48,940 bases of DNA from Stentor coeruleus (taxonomy: Eukaryota; Ciliophora; Heterotrichea; Heterotrichida; Stentoridae). Made by a program: the position numbers and the translations under genes. The notes under the pieces are model-generated. The model did not search any database, was not told the DNA's origin, and saw only the letters and a list, made by a program, of their open reading frames with translations. Each line of letters opens with the position of its first letter. Position 1 is the stretch's first letter. Positions 20,240 to 30,650 of the stretch are shown piece after piece. The DNA is taken from assembly GCA_001970955.1 (NCBI GenBank), contig MPUH01000511.1, forward strand, positions 1 through 48,940, given 5' to 3'.

Positions 20240-20705
20240 AAAATTGCGTTTTATATGCCATTGTGATATTACAGCATAAAAATATAATATTAAGTGGCCA
20301 TTGGAAGACTCAACAATCTATAATATAGCTTCTAGCTGGTTTATCCCTGTTAATGCTTTAAACAGTTAAAATGAACTTGAACAAGATATCCAGGATCAGA
20401 TTGAAAAAGTAGTTGAATGCAGCTCTAAATATAAAAGAAATACAAAAAACTCAAAAGCAAAAGAGTCAAAACTTGTGACAGTATTGATAGTATTGATAGT
20501 ATTGAAAAATCACAGCACAAAATCTAAAATAAGGTTTCCTACCCAGAGAAACATTTCTTGAATTTTTAAACAAACAAAAAGTATTGACAGCATGTGATGA
20601 GTTTAATGAATTAATGAGAAATAAACCAAATGATCAAAACTGCTGCATGCTTTGAAAATTTAAAGTAATTAATTATGTTGATAAAATAAGATATAAAGTT
20701 TGATA
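20240..20705 (+). pseudogene. Decayed coding sequence sharing a 58-bp core with 4289-4346
   Basis: The frame through KWPLEDSTIYNIASSWFIP and VNALN is followed by an in-frame TAA, then by the core NELEQDIQDQIEKVVECSSK, then a frameshift relative to the copy at 4.3 kb (one A fewer). Further on, another frame gives ETFLEFLNKQKVLTACDEFN and continues to about 20655 before a TGA. Stops and shifts show it cannot make a full protein. The family is not recognised. Together with 4257-4412 it flanks the giant gene in inverted orientation. Confidence 0.45.
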
Positions 20706-21097
20706 TATTTCTATGTATTGTTTATGTAAATTGTAAAAGGTTTTCATATTACAACTGAATGTTTATAGATTATAAAGATTATCTGAATAGGAATGATATA
20801 ATTAAAAAAAGATTATCCCTGCTGCTATTTCGATTACTGTATTATAACTAAAGAAAAAAATCTGCTTGAATGAATTATATTATGATATCATTAGCCTTTG
20901 TCCAATAAACCAGAGTAATGTTTATTTATTATAAGTACACTATTGGGAAAATCTCATATTATTATCAAATGATTTGATATGTAATTATGCATATATTTCA
21001 TCTTAACAAAAATGTTCATCTTATTCACCTGATTTTATTCTTATCTAACCATTTTCAAATATATTCGAAATCTAAACATGATAGAAATTAAATTTAA
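20706..21097. other. AT-rich intergenic DNA, presumed promoter of the next gene
   Basis: Nothing recognisable apart from AT-rich DNA and an A-rich context (AATTTAAATG) at the next start codon. Confidence 0.5.
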
Positions 21098-22654
21098 ATG
21101 AAAAAGGAAAAAATCGTTAAAGCAGCTTTCCTAAGATCTTCAAGCTCAGAATCCCTAAGACTTAAATCTTTTGCTGGTAAAAGCTCTAATCGTGACTCAG
21201 AGCAAAAATCTTCAAGAGAATCCTCAGTAGACAATTTAAAATCCTCTAATAGAAATCCAGAAAATCGAATGCCAAAACTTGCTTTAGATCAAGCATTCAT
21301 CAAGCCAAAGCCCAGCGTGAAAACCATAAGATCGCAAAGCAATGAAAAAAACATAAATTTGAGCCTAAATATGAATAATGAAAGCATTCAAGATAAGACT
21401 ATTAAAAATAGCTTGCAAGAATATGCCTTATTAGATGATATTATATCAAAATACACATTAAAAACTATTGACCAAATGAAAAAAGATTATAACAACCCTA
21501 TACAAAATGAGCTAGTTTTTAAAAACTTTCTTGCTATTCTTTCACAAGTTGATCCGGTTTTTCATGAAAATATGCTTTTACAATTCTCGATGAGTAGGGC
21601 TAGGGAAGTGTTTAATCTTTATGTATCTAGACCAGGACAAGTGCTACAAACTATGAAAACCTTGCCGAAGCTCTGTGAAATCACTAGGGTGTCAAAAACA
21701 ATTTTGTCACAGTGCATTAGAGATATGAAAATAATTAGTAAAGATAAACTGAAAGGTACAGCATTAGAGATATATGAAGCTTTGAAGCTTATTATTATAA
21801 TACAAAACAAGCTGTTTAAAGGGAAAGTGTTTGTCCCAAAAGAAGAGGATAATGGGAGGGTTAAGACCCAAGAAAATTTGTTAACTGAAGATCCAGGTTT
21901 TGATGTGAGTAATATGGATATATACACACTGCCGACTGAAGGTGAAAATAGGTCTTGCTCACCTATTAACACTTGCGGATCTGAAGAAAATTTAGACTAC
22001 CCATTAAAACCTCTGATTTTAAACGAAAAACACAAAAGTTCAAAAAAAAAACTCTTAGATCAATTGTACTTCAAACTCAATTTTGATTATAATTCCGATG
22101 ACGAAAATATCGCAACTGTGAAAAATCCTATAGATTACCAAGAAAATCAAATCATCATAGATACACAAATTTTTGACACTTTCATCTCAAAGCCTGAAGC
22201 TATAAAAATCAAACCTTCGAAAAGGTCTAATTCAAATTCAAATTTACCTAATTATATGAGAAACTTAAGTCGACAGCCTGAAGTGACTTTAGAACCATTG
22301 AAGCCATTCTTAAAAAACACGAAATCTGACCTTAGAAGACAAGAATGGGATGAAATAAGGAAAATAAAAAGAGATGCTGAAGAACAGAAAAAGAAAGAAT
22401 TGCTGGAAGATATTAAGAAAAAACAAGAAGAAGAAGAAAGTTTGAAAAGGTTTTTAAGTGAAAAAAAAAGATATGAAAATATGAAAATGATGAAATATAA
22501 AGAAGATGAGATTAAGGAGCAAAGGAGGCTGAAGGAGATTAGGAAAAAAGAAATGAGGATGGAGATTTTGGATGAGGTTAAGAGGAATATTCAGATGAGT
22601 GAGATGGTTAAAAATATTCCGAGGATGTTTGATTTGATTGAGAGCGATATGTAA
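21098..22654 (+). CDS. Unknown 518-residue protein with Ser-rich N-terminus and C-terminal coiled coil
   Basis: An ATG start in an A-rich context and a TAA stop enclose 518 codons. Residues 1-100 are Ser/Arg/Lys-rich and probably disordered. Residues about 120-245 are predicted-looking helices with many hydrophobics, and are the best candidate for a folded domain. Residues about 270-390 are acidic and variable. Residues about 405-495 are a highly charged E/K/R-rich helix typical of a coiled coil. No catalytic motif, signal peptide or membrane helix is visible. A cytoskeletal or ciliary scaffold role would fit but is only a guess. The gene looks intact. I do not recognise its family. Confidence 0.75.
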   Translation: MKKEKIVKAAFLRSSSSESLRLKSFAGKSSNRDSEQKSSRESSVDNLKSSNRNPENRMPKLALDQAFIKPKPSVKTIRSQSNEKNINLSLNMNNESIQDKTIKNSLQEYALLDDIISKYTLKTIDQMKKDYNNPIQNELVFKNFLAILSQVDPVFHENMLLQFSMSRAREVFNLYVSRPGQVLQTMKTLPKLCEITRVSKTILSQCIRDMKIISKDKLKGTALEIYEALKLIIIIQNKLFKGKVFVPKEEDNGRVKTQENLLTEDPGFDVSNMDIYTLPTEGENRSCSPINTCGSEENLDYPLKPLILNEKHKSSKKKLLDQLYFKLNFDYNSDDENIATVKNPIDYQENQIIIDTQIFDTFISKPEAIKIKPSKRSNSNSNLPNYMRNLSRQPEVTLEPLKPFLKNTKSDLRRQEWDEIRKIKRDAEEQKKKELLEDIKKKQEEEESLKRFLSEKKRYENMKMMKYKEDEIKEQRRLKEIRKKEMRMEILDEVKRNIQMSEMVKNIPRMFDLIESDM

Positions 22655-23155
22655 ATATTTTAGATATAATATAGTGATTATGCTGAGGATGAGTTTATTG
22701 GATAAGATGGAGGATTGTATTGAGTTAGATTTTATAATTAAAATAAGTGTATGATTATGGTTTTTTAAAGAAAATTTTTATGTCAATGAACTATAAGAGT
22801 TTAAGTTTTATGAATTTTTTTATATTGGAACCACTATTATAAAAATATCATTTCTGTCTAATTTTGATATAAAATAGCCTACTTCATAAAGTAATGATAG
22901 AAACTTTATCTTTCTTGAATCACTATAAAATCTTTTAAAATGCTGATAATCCGATTTTTTCCTTAATCACTTCATTCAGACTTAAAAATACTTAAATGCC
23001 TATAAAATATTTTTTCGCCAACAAAATTATTTCATAAACAACCTCCCCAATCAACTAGTCTTCAATTAAAAATCTTAAACGAAATGAATATCATTATAAT
23101 AAGCATATCTTTCTCTTAATTCCTTCAAACATTTTTATTATGGATAATATTAAAA
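22655..23155. other. Intergenic, nothing recognised
   Basis: AT-rich DNA between two genes on the same strand. An ATG at 23140, out of frame with the next gene, lies 16 bp before its start and could act as a short upstream frame if included in the mRNA. Confidence 0.4.
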
Positions 23156-23857
23156 ATGGGGTGTATCGAAGCTAAAAACAGTTCAGAAGAAGCATCAATT
23201 CTTGAAGCTGAGCGGGCACTAAACTTCCACAAGCAAAAAAGCTACAAAGTTGATTCAATAATCCGAAAATTTTCTTTGAATGGGAAAATAAATTCAGTTC
23301 AACTTAGTAGAATAGCTGACCAACTAAATCTTCAAATCTATAATACCCCTCCTTTTACAAGAATACAAGATTTTTATGACAAACTTAAAGACAAAAGTGG
23401 AAATTATGATATTAAAGACATATTGATTATTGGAATTCTATTATCAGATGGGGAGCCTTGTATAAAAGCTACTTTATTGTATCAGGTTTTTGATGAAGAA
23501 CTCACTGGGCGTATGGATAGTATAAAAATACGTAGACAGTTACTTGAAAAAATGGCAACTCATTCATGCTCAACACTGCCTAGGCTGGTTTCCCCAGATC
23601 AAAGTCAGACTGTAAACGTAATAAAAAATGACAAATACATCAAGGACATGATGGACATAAAAGACACCTGCATAGCTTCTGTATGCGAGCGCTTGATCAC
23701 AAATGGCCCTGATATAACAGAAATAACATTCACAGAAGTTTTTCGAACCTTCCAACACGGTCTTCTAACAACTTCATCAGGCTGGCGAATCTTCCTCACC
23801 GAAACTTTCATTCGTGAAGCCCCAAAAAAACTAGCCTTCAGCCAAAAAATCCCATAA
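23156..23857 (+). CDS. EF-hand-like protein with N-terminal acylation signal (MGC)
   Basis: 233 codons. The protein begins MGCIEAKNSS; Gly2 and Cys3 fit N-myristoylation and palmitoylation, implying membrane attachment. The body is helical and resembles an EF-hand scaffold without clear calcium loops: residues about 25-65 (from FHKQKSY to ADQLNL) resemble an EF-hand-type helix pair, and a DGEPC segment near residue 101 resembles the start of a degenerate pair. No canonical DxDxDG loop is present, so calcium binding is doubtful. The start is chosen because MGC is at the N-terminus and a better in-frame ATG is absent. Calcineurin-B-like or recoverin-like relatives are possible. Its stop is only 16 bp before the next start codon. 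Confidence 0.7.
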   Translation: MGCIEAKNSSEEASILEAERALNFHKQKSYKVDSIIRKFSLNGKINSVQLSRIADQLNLQIYNTPPFTRIQDFYDKLKDKSGNYDIKDILIIGILLSDGEPCIKATLLYQVFDEELTGRMDSIKIRRQLLEKMATHSCSTLPRLVSPDQSQTVNVIKNDKYIKDMMDIKDTCIASVCERLITNGPDITEITFTEVFRTFQHGLLTTSSGWRIFLTETFIREAPKKLAFSQKIP

Positions 23858-23873
23858 TCAACTAGTAATTTAT

Positions 23874-24680
23874 ATGAAAAGGATTGCTATAATCGCAAAT
23901 CACCTTGCTGAGCCTCTTGTCACAGTCAAAAAACCTGCTGACAAAATCGCTGTAGTCACTTTAAATCGTCCAACCAAGCTCAATGCCCTAAATAATGACC
24001 TTTGGAGAGAACTAAACGCTATCCTTAGTGGCTTAGAATCTCGAAGCGACATACACGTCATAGTTTTAACTGGTGCTGGCAAAGCTTTTTGTGTAGGCGC
24101 TGATGTGACTATTTTTGATGGACTGAAACCTGGACATGTGGCTCAGAAAAACCCAATCGAAGCATGGTTTGAAATACTACAGAACATGAAAAAGCCTATA
24201 ATTGCTGCTGTGAATGGGTTAGCTTTAGGTGGAGGTTGCGAAATCGCTATGATGTGCGATATTATCATTGCTGATAAGCATGCGAAATTCGGCCAGCCTG
24301 AAATAAAACTTGCTGTGATGCCTGGAGCTGGAGGAACACAGAGGCTAACAAGGACTGTTGGGAAATATAAAGCTATGGAAATGATGCTTTGTGGGGAAAT
24401 GATAAGCGCAGAAGATGCAAGAATGATGGGCTTGGTGTCGAAAATCGCTGAGAAATCAGCTATTGAAGATGCAGTTGCTATGGCGAAAAAAATTGCTGGG
24501 TACTCTTTGCCTGCAGTGTTACTTTGCAAAAGAGCAATTAAAGCTAGTATGGAGACTGGGCTAACTGCTGGGCTGATGCAGGAGCTTTCTTTGTTTAATA
24601 ATGCTTTAACTTTGAATGATAAGGTGGAAGGCATTGCTGCATTGCTGGAGAAGCGCCCTCCTAAGTTTACGAATTCTTAA
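23874..24680 (+). CDS. ECHS1: Enoyl-CoA hydratase (crotonase family)
   Basis: 268 residues, close to the usual length of a mature enoyl-CoA hydratase. It adds water to trans-2-enoyl-CoA in fatty-acid beta-oxidation. Crotonase landmarks are present in order: the LNRPTKLNALN strand, the oxyanion-hole GAGKAFCVGAD segment, NGLALGGGCEIAMMCD with Glu123, FGQPEI with Glu143, and PGAGGTQRL. The two glutamates are 20 residues apart, as are the catalytic Glu144 and Glu164 of rat ECHS1. The N-terminus (MKRIAIIANHLAEP) is short and only weakly basic, so a mitochondrial presequence is not clear, and no C-terminal peroxisomal SKL-type signal is present. It lies 16 bp after the stop of the preceding gene on the same strand. 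Other crotonase activities cannot be excluded. Confidence 0.92.
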   Translation: MKRIAIIANHLAEPLVTVKKPADKIAVVTLNRPTKLNALNNDLWRELNAILSGLESRSDIHVIVLTGAGKAFCVGADVTIFDGLKPGHVAQKNPIEAWFEILQNMKKPIIAAVNGLALGGGCEIAMMCDIIIADKHAKFGQPEIKLAVMPGAGGTQRLTRTVGKYKAMEMMLCGEMISAEDARMMGLVSKIAEKSAIEDAVAMAKKIAGYSLPAVLLCKRAIKASMETGLTAGLMQELSLFNNALTLNDKVEGIAALLEKRPPKFTNS

Positions 24681-25135
24681 GGTAGTTTAGAATTTATGAT
24701 TATTTTTGGTTTCGAGGATGATTCTAGAAGATAAAGATTTCACTTTTTATTTGTTGGGATTTTAGAATTGTGAAAACTTACACTATTTAGATGAAGTTTT
24801 ATAGTATTTAATACAAAAGAGTATGCAAGTAAGCAAATAACGGATTTATACTTACAGAGTTTATGCTGGAATATATAATTATATTTAAAAATATATTTCA
24901 TCCTTTAGATTTTGATACAGTTATCATGGTGTTCAAAAACATAATTAAAAATATTGATGCTTTATTGATGCCATGCTGATAACTTAATCAATATAAATCT
25001 ATTATTTCTATCAGCATCGACTAAGTAATTAATTACAATTAGGGATAATCAGTTGTTCTAAGAATGAACACTCCAACTATCCATCTTACATATATTACTT
25101 ATATTCTATACAAATTTCTTCATACCCCCTAATAA
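24681..25135. other. Intergenic, nothing recognised
   Basis: AT-rich DNA with no open frame of note. It presumably holds the 3' end of the enoyl-CoA hydratase mRNA and the promoter of the HMG-box gene. Confidence 0.5.
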
Positions 25136-25753
25136 ATGGCATCCAAAAAAGCATGGGCAAAAAGCAAGAAGCCTGACCCAGTTCCTAAATCTTCTGAAAG
25201 TGAAAAGTCTGAAGAAGAGAAAAAAAAAATCCCAATAAAGTCAAACAGCAGCAAAACAGGCCTAAACAAAGCCCCAGATCTTCAAGAAGAGGCCAAATCA
25301 AAAGCCGCGGGAAATTCAAAAATATCCAAGGATATCAAAGCTAAAAAAAAGCCAAAATCTGAATCTGACGATGAGTTTAGCAAAGATGCTTCTGACCATA
25401 GTGAATCTGGGCCTCCAAAACGTGCGCTTACTGCTTACAATATCTTCTGCAGTACACGAAGGGGAACTGAAAAGGACAAACATCCAGAAATTGATAATAG
25501 GGAAATGATGGGACATTTAGGGAAACTCTGGAAAAAACTCACTGAAGCTGAAAAGGCCACTTTTGAAGAAATGGCTGAAAAAGATAAGGCTAGGTATGAA
25601 AGGCAATGCAAAGACTATGAATCTACTGGGAGATTTTATGATGAGAATGGGAAGCAGGTTAAAAACCCAAAGAAACTAAAGAAGTCAGTTAGTAAGAAAA
25701 AAAAGCCTAAGAGTTCTGGAGAGAAGGCCAAAAAGTTGAAGAAAAAAAATTAA
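25136..25753 (+). CDS. HMG-box chromatin protein
   Basis: 205 residues. A lysine/serine-rich disordered N-terminus (1-90) is followed by one HMG box at about 93-161, from PPKRALTAYNIF through LGKLWKKLTEAEK to ARYERQCKDY, with the Tyr/Phe, Trp and Pro positions of the HMGB fold. The C-terminus is very basic (KKPK and KKLKK clusters) rather than acidic as in vertebrate HMGB1. The protein should bind and bend DNA without strong sequence specificity in the nucleus, as NHP6-type proteins do. Start context AATAAATGG; stop TAA. The family call is firm; the precise role is not known. Confidence 0.93.
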   Translation: MASKKAWAKSKKPDPVPKSSESEKSEEEKKKIPIKSNSSKTGLNKAPDLQEEAKSKAAGNSKISKDIKAKKKPKSESDDEFSKDASDHSESGPPKRALTAYNIFCSTRRGTEKDKHPEIDNREMMGHLGKLWKKLTEAEKATFEEMAEKDKARYERQCKDYESTGRFYDENGKQVKNPKKLKKSVSKKKKPKSSGEKAKKLKKKN

Positions 25754-28449
25754 TGTAAAAATTGTTTAATTGGTTTAAATTGGAAAAAATAAAGGATAAT
25801 TTTTTTTGATATGATTATAATGAGATGGGTTATTAAAATCATGAGTATTTATGAGATGGGATCAGATTCTTTTTCGGGGAATATAAAGGATGACCATCGA
25901 ATTTAATATTAAAGTAGGATGATAAGAAATTAATCAGTTAAATAAAATTAGGTATTGTTGAAAGATATTTAAGAGGCTGGCAATTGATTATAGTTTGTGT
26001 AGTAAAAGTTCGGGTCAAATTTTAATTCTTTATATGAGATTTTATTGTATTTAAGTGGATTTCTGCTTATATAAATATATACAATTTTAATTAAATGCAA
26101 ACTTGCGTTGATGCATTAAGAAATTATGCTATAGATTTACTTTCCAAATAGTTTAAAAATTAATTTAAAATTCTATTACAAAATCAAAATATACCTAATC
26201 AAATATGATACAAACTAAAGTTTAGGCTTATTTTACAGTATAAATTTTCTAGCACACTGTAATGAATGCATGAATCTTTATATAATGATAATTATTTTTT
26301 TCACTGGCTCACTTCTAATCTAGCGATGCTTATATAAATAAATACTTAAATTAAATTAACTCTAAATTAGCATTTCTACTGTGGATTAGTATACAGATGA
26401 ACTTACCTATAGTGGGCACCTTCAGAACCAAGAAATTTGTCCACTTTATCAAAATACCTTACAACATAGCTACTCTAGTTTAGGCTAAGAGGTTAAATAT
26501 GGATCTAAAAAAATTTGCTTCAATTTCGCTCGTTTTGATATCAAAATTTTACAAGTATTTAGATAAATAATAAAGCTAAAGTTATGGACAAAAAAAGATT
26601 TAGGAGGATAATAAATATCAAATCATAAATTTGCTAGTATAAAGTATATCTTATTATATAAAATGTTTTTAGTGTTTATATTACTTTAATTTCAAACTTT
26701 CGATTAATGAAAAAAGTAGGATATAAATCAGATGCAATTTCAAATTATATGTTAATTACAAAATGTGATTTCAAATTATATGTTAATTTATGAAGCAGCC
26801 ACAGTATAATATATTTATATATATTTTAGTAGATACTTTTTTAATACATAATTTTATAGTCGCAATTTTAGTAGTATGCAATTTTAGTTGTGCTTAATTT
26901 AGTAGTTGCAATTTCTGTCATTGCCATTTAATATTATAATTTGATAGGTAGCCCTTAAAATATCTACCTTCAAAATTCTATATAAAAAAATTACTTTTTA
27001 ATATACCAACTTCTAAACTTTAGTTTCAACCCATCATTCCTAAAAATCACTCTCAATAATCATTTTCTATATTAAATTTTTAATATATGGCTCCACTAAA
27101 TTACATAAAATTAAATCAAGCAAGCATCTCAAAGATTTCCAAATTAACATAAGCATGCATAATAAACTAATTTTCTTTATGAAGTTATGTTAAATTATAA
27201 TCTAATAGCTTTTTTATGTAAATTCTGAATAATCATATAAAATAGTAAAATAAATTAGGAATATACAATAAAAAATATTAATCTCTAAAACTCAGATATA
27301 GAAGCAAAAAAATATGTAGGTTTTAATCAAAAAAAAATATGAGAAAGTCCTTTTAATATTTATAGCTTCCCACAAAAATGCTTATATTTACTTAATTATC
27401 ATTCTTAAGAGCTAATTTTATTTATGCTAGAAAAATATCGCTTCGAAAAACCTAATTTTCTATAAAATGGTGCTTTAGAATCATTATAAGTGAAATCCTC
27501 AACAAAATGTAAAAATTCGAGTTTTCCTTGCAATTCTTGTTTACAATCTAAAGAAAAGCTTCCTGTAAAATTAATATGCAAGTCTAATAATGTATTTTTA
27601 CTATACTCTTTGAATTTTTGTTGTCTATTGGTTAAAAATTTCACAATGTAAAAATATTTTTATCCCAGAAAATTTTAATATATTGCATATCAATAGAAAA
27701 TCAGAATAGAGTAAATATGCTATATTAGCTTAACTAATTTTATATTATGAAAAATGTCTTCCTGTGATTTTGATAAAAAACTCTCACTTTCCAGAATTTA
27801 AAAAATTTCTATTAGAATTAGGAACTCTTAGTTATTTCAAAGGCGATCTAGTAATCATCTCTTACAATTTCTTATATTTTATCAATTTTCTATTTTCTAT
27901 TTTTAGTCTTCCTAACTTCAACAAAATCCATATTTCAAATTCTAATCAACAAAATTCATTATTTGTTTCTTAATACAAAATTTTCTCTTCCTTCCCTTGT
28001 CTTATCAATAACTAAAAAGTTTCAAATTTAAGAAATTTCGTGCAATTCTAACGGAAAAGGTCAGTCTAAATTTCTGACCAATCATGATTTCCCTACGACA
28101 TTAATTATTTTTTTTAACTCAACTTGCTACAAATAAAATGCCCCAAAGCCCTTAATAATATTTACATCTGATATCAAAAAAATATCGCAACTTATATTAT
28201 TATAATCCTTACTGTTAAAGCTTTATTAAGCATATATCTTTTCATGCTTTTAAATCAGATTAAATATTATGTAACATACATATATAATTACACTAGAAAT
28301 ACTGTATTCTATAAATTTGATATTAATTTACATACAAAATTTGAGGTATTTGGAAAATATCGTGCATAATATATTCAAGTATGTTTCAATTTTTTAATGG
28401 AATGCAAAGTATGCATTCTTAGCAGTATGTTAGATTAACAGAATAAAAT
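25754..28449. other. Long gene-poor AT-rich region
   Basis: 2.7 kb without a gene I can support. Two opposed short frames (27405-27644 minus, 27764-27973 plus) have the composition of translated AT-rich DNA and no start context or motif, so I leave them out. Minor repeats are present at 26737-26920 (see separate entry). Confidence 0.5.
26737..26788. repeat. Two-copy short tandem repeat, period 31 bp
   Basis: A 21-bp sequence beginning ATTTCAAATTATATG occurs at 26737-26757 and again at 26768-26788. About 80 bp downstream, 26866-26925 has a looser set of GCAATTTTAGTAG-like copies. No function is evident. Confidence 0.6.
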
Positions 28450-29109
28450 ATGCTTCCAAATCCAGAATCTATTAACAAAGTTTCGAGTCCAACTGAACAA
28501 AAAAGAATACGTCAATTCCTTATAAAGCAAAATCTTATGCTGTCTGAGATTGTTTCAAATAATTCTCGTACAATTCTAGATCTTCAGTCAATTCTTGGTA
28601 AATATCAGCGAGATTATAAGCCTACAGATGATTACGACTTGACTAATCCGTTAGTCCCTAGTCATTTAGTACAAATTTCACTCCCGTGCAAAGCAAAGTT
28701 AAAGCCTATTCAACAAATCCCTAATGTCATTTGCAAATCTAAATACTTTCGTATTACAGTATATTTAAAGACTGATCCTGGGGTAGACATTTTAAGAAGC
28801 GATAGAATTGAACTATCAGTATCTTTGTATACTTCAGAAAGACTACCTCAAAAAATACTTTTTACAATGCAAGGAAAAAGTATTTTTAGAGGAGATACCA
28901 ATGCTATTATGGCCTATGACTTGGTAGAATCACGTCATCTAGCTCACTTCAAACTTCAAATAAGTGAAGTGTCCTCACATTTTGTTGGAGGGTGGGTCTG
29001 TCTAATGATAGAGGCTAAACAATCATTGGCATCCAGGGGGATATACATAAAACCTTTTGTCATAAAGAACCTTAGAATTAGAGCTAAAGAAATAAAGAAT
29101 GAGGATTAA
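28450..29109 (+). CDS. Unknown 219-residue protein, likely helical N-terminus and beta-rich C-terminus
   Basis: An ATG start (context AATAAAATATG) and a TAA stop enclose 219 codons of clearly coding composition in a gene-poor region. Residues 1-60 are helical and polar. Residues about 85-210 alternate hydrophobic and polar positions as in a beta sandwich (for example RIELSVSLYTSERLPQ, ILFTMQGKSIFRG, FVGGWVCLMIEAK). There is no signal peptide, membrane helix or catalytic motif. I do not recognise the family. Confidence 0.7.
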   Translation: MLPNPESINKVSSPTEQKRIRQFLIKQNLMLSEIVSNNSRTILDLQSILGKYQRDYKPTDDYDLTNPLVPSHLVQISLPCKAKLKPIQQIPNVICKSKYFRITVYLKTDPGVDILRSDRIELSVSLYTSERLPQKILFTMQGKSIFRGDTNAIMAYDLVESRHLAHFKLQISEVSSHFVGGWVCLMIEAKQSLASRGIYIKPFVIKNLRIRAKEIKNED

Positions 29110-29940
29110 TTAGCACATAGGATAACTAAAATAACTTTATTATGTTGGATTGACTAAGAAAAATTGTATATGGATCATTATAAGCCAAATGTTATTGACT
29201 AATTAAATTATATTTAAAGCATTTTATTTTTATTAGTAATACTCTGATGTTTTTTATTTATGATGATGCATTTTTGGAGTGTCTCCCAATTAATATTTCT
29301 GAAATTGTTCATGCCTCAGTTTAACCTTAAAACTAAAGTCACCAAGTGAAGAAAAGCTTTGTTTTTACAAGGAGACCACATGAAAATAATTTTCAAAAAA
29401 GAACTATCATTATAAAGTATTCATAATCTACTCAAGAAAGCTAGGGCTATATATAAAATGTAACCATTTTAGCCTGTAGAGTCAAAAATATTTATGCTAT
29501 ATTTGCATGGCTAGCAAGTTTATATTATTAGTTGAAATCTTTTGATAGAAAATAAGCTTACTAATTATTCTAAATAAATTCAAAATTAAACTTTTTTGTG
29601 TATAAATTTTAATGCATAGATATTAATTCAATTAAATTAAAATCATAATATTTGAGTTACATCATTAATCAGGAAGAGATTAAGGCCTAATAAACTATTC
29701 TTATGAAGGTATTACTTGTCTGCACATTGAAGTTATACTACTCTATCTTGCTTCCTTGATACAACAATACTTTTATTAAAAAAATTCATAATAATTTATC
29801 TTTAGATGTAAAATGCTAGATTTAATAGTATTTGCATAATAAGAAGCGAAAAGTTAATCTGCTGCACTTAATAAGTATTCTATATTAATAGACTCAATTT
29901 CAATAGTATAAATTAGTGTTATTTATTTATTAATGTTTAG
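29110..29940. other. Intergenic, nothing recognised
   Basis: AT-rich DNA with no open frame, RNA gene or repeat that I can support. Confidence 0.5.
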
Positions 29941-30141
29941 ATATTTATCATCTTGACGCTAAAGAAAAGAAACAGTAAAGACCTCCTCAGCCAAGTAAAG
30001 AGTTACATAACCAGCGACAACGAGTGGTTTAGCATACCGAATCTGCCTAAAGAAAGAGATCGTAGGACAAACAAACCTCGATCGGACAAGGTTCAAACCA
30101 TGCCACCTACTTTAAACTTTAGATATTTTATGATAATTTAA
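29941..30141 (+). pseudogene. Start-less coding-like segment of unknown family
   Basis: The frame opens straight after a TAG at 29938-29940 and ends in TAA at 30141. There is no ATG until near its end. The composition between about 29953 and 30115 is clearly more GC-rich than the surroundings and gives a basic peptide (SQVKSYITSDNEWFSIPNLP, KERDRRTNKPRSDK). It could be an internal exon, a fragment of the PG-rich gene that follows, or a pseudogene. TTTAGATATTT occurs on both sides (29936-29946 and 30118-30128), which may be chance. No 15- or 16-nt intron that would join it to an ATG could be found. Confidence 0.35.
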
Positions 30142-30299
30142 AAGTTTTATGTTTAAAAGCCAGATTTAGTGCTAATAAATCCTAATTTATATATTTCCAG
30201 ATAGCCGATTAATCTATAATTTTTGTATGTATTTCAAAATTTGGTTTTTCCTGTTAAAATTTTTCAATGTAAAAATTATTTATATTCATAGAATAATAA

Positions 30300-30584
30300 T
30301 TGTTATTAAATAATAGTAATAACCCGATAAATACTAACTACGGTTCGAGTTTTTCTTTAAGGTCAAGACCAACAGAAAAATCTTCAGGCCCTGGAAACTA
30401 TAATCCCAAATCTTACATCACCCAAGAAACCTCTCCAGGCTTGATTCTCAGTAAATCCTCCAAGAATTTTGAATCCCATCAAGAAAAAACAGGAAAACTT
30501 ATTCCGGAGCCTGGAAGCTACCACAACCCATTCACCCTTTCAGGTCCAAAATGGGGCTTCGGGTTGAGTTCAAGATCCAAATAA
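30300..30584 (+). CDS. Sperm-tail PG-rich (SHIPPO-type) repeat protein, 5' end unresolved
   Basis: An open frame of 94 codons without any ATG, ending in TAA. It contains two PG-rich motifs, SSGPGNYNPKSY at about residues 29-40 and PEPGSYHNPF at about 69-78, with the spacing seen in STPGR/SHIPPO proteins, which bind microtubules or line ciliary doublets. A ciliary role is inferred from that family. The 5' end is missing: a TAA lies in frame at 30297-30299, and the one candidate 15-nt intron nearby (30302-30316, GTTATTAAATAATAG) leads into that stop. It is either a truncated gene or has an upstream exon not recognised here. Confidence 0.6.
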   Translation: MLLNNSNNPINTNYGSSFSLRSRPTEKSSGPGNYNPKSYITQETSPGLILSKSSKNFESHQEKTGKLIPEPGSYHNPFTLSGPKWGFGLSSRSK

Positions 30585-30650
30585 CCCTTATCATCATAAA
30601 AACCCATAATCTTTTGATCAATAACATAATCTATAAGCGAAATAAACTAC

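Noticed and set aside
23156..24680. Fusion of the EF-hand-like protein with enoyl-CoA hydratase through a tiny intron
   Set aside because: The TAA at 23855-23857 precedes any GT, and the only GT...AG span nearby (17 nt) would not remove it.
27405..27973. Two short opposed frames in the gene-poor region
   Set aside because: Composition is that of translated AT-rich DNA, with no start context, motif or conservation evidence.
30302..30316. Candidate 15-nt intron GTTATTAAATAATAG upstream of the PG-rich gene
   Set aside because: Joining across it leads into an in-frame TAA two codons upstream of the junction, so it does not supply a start codon.
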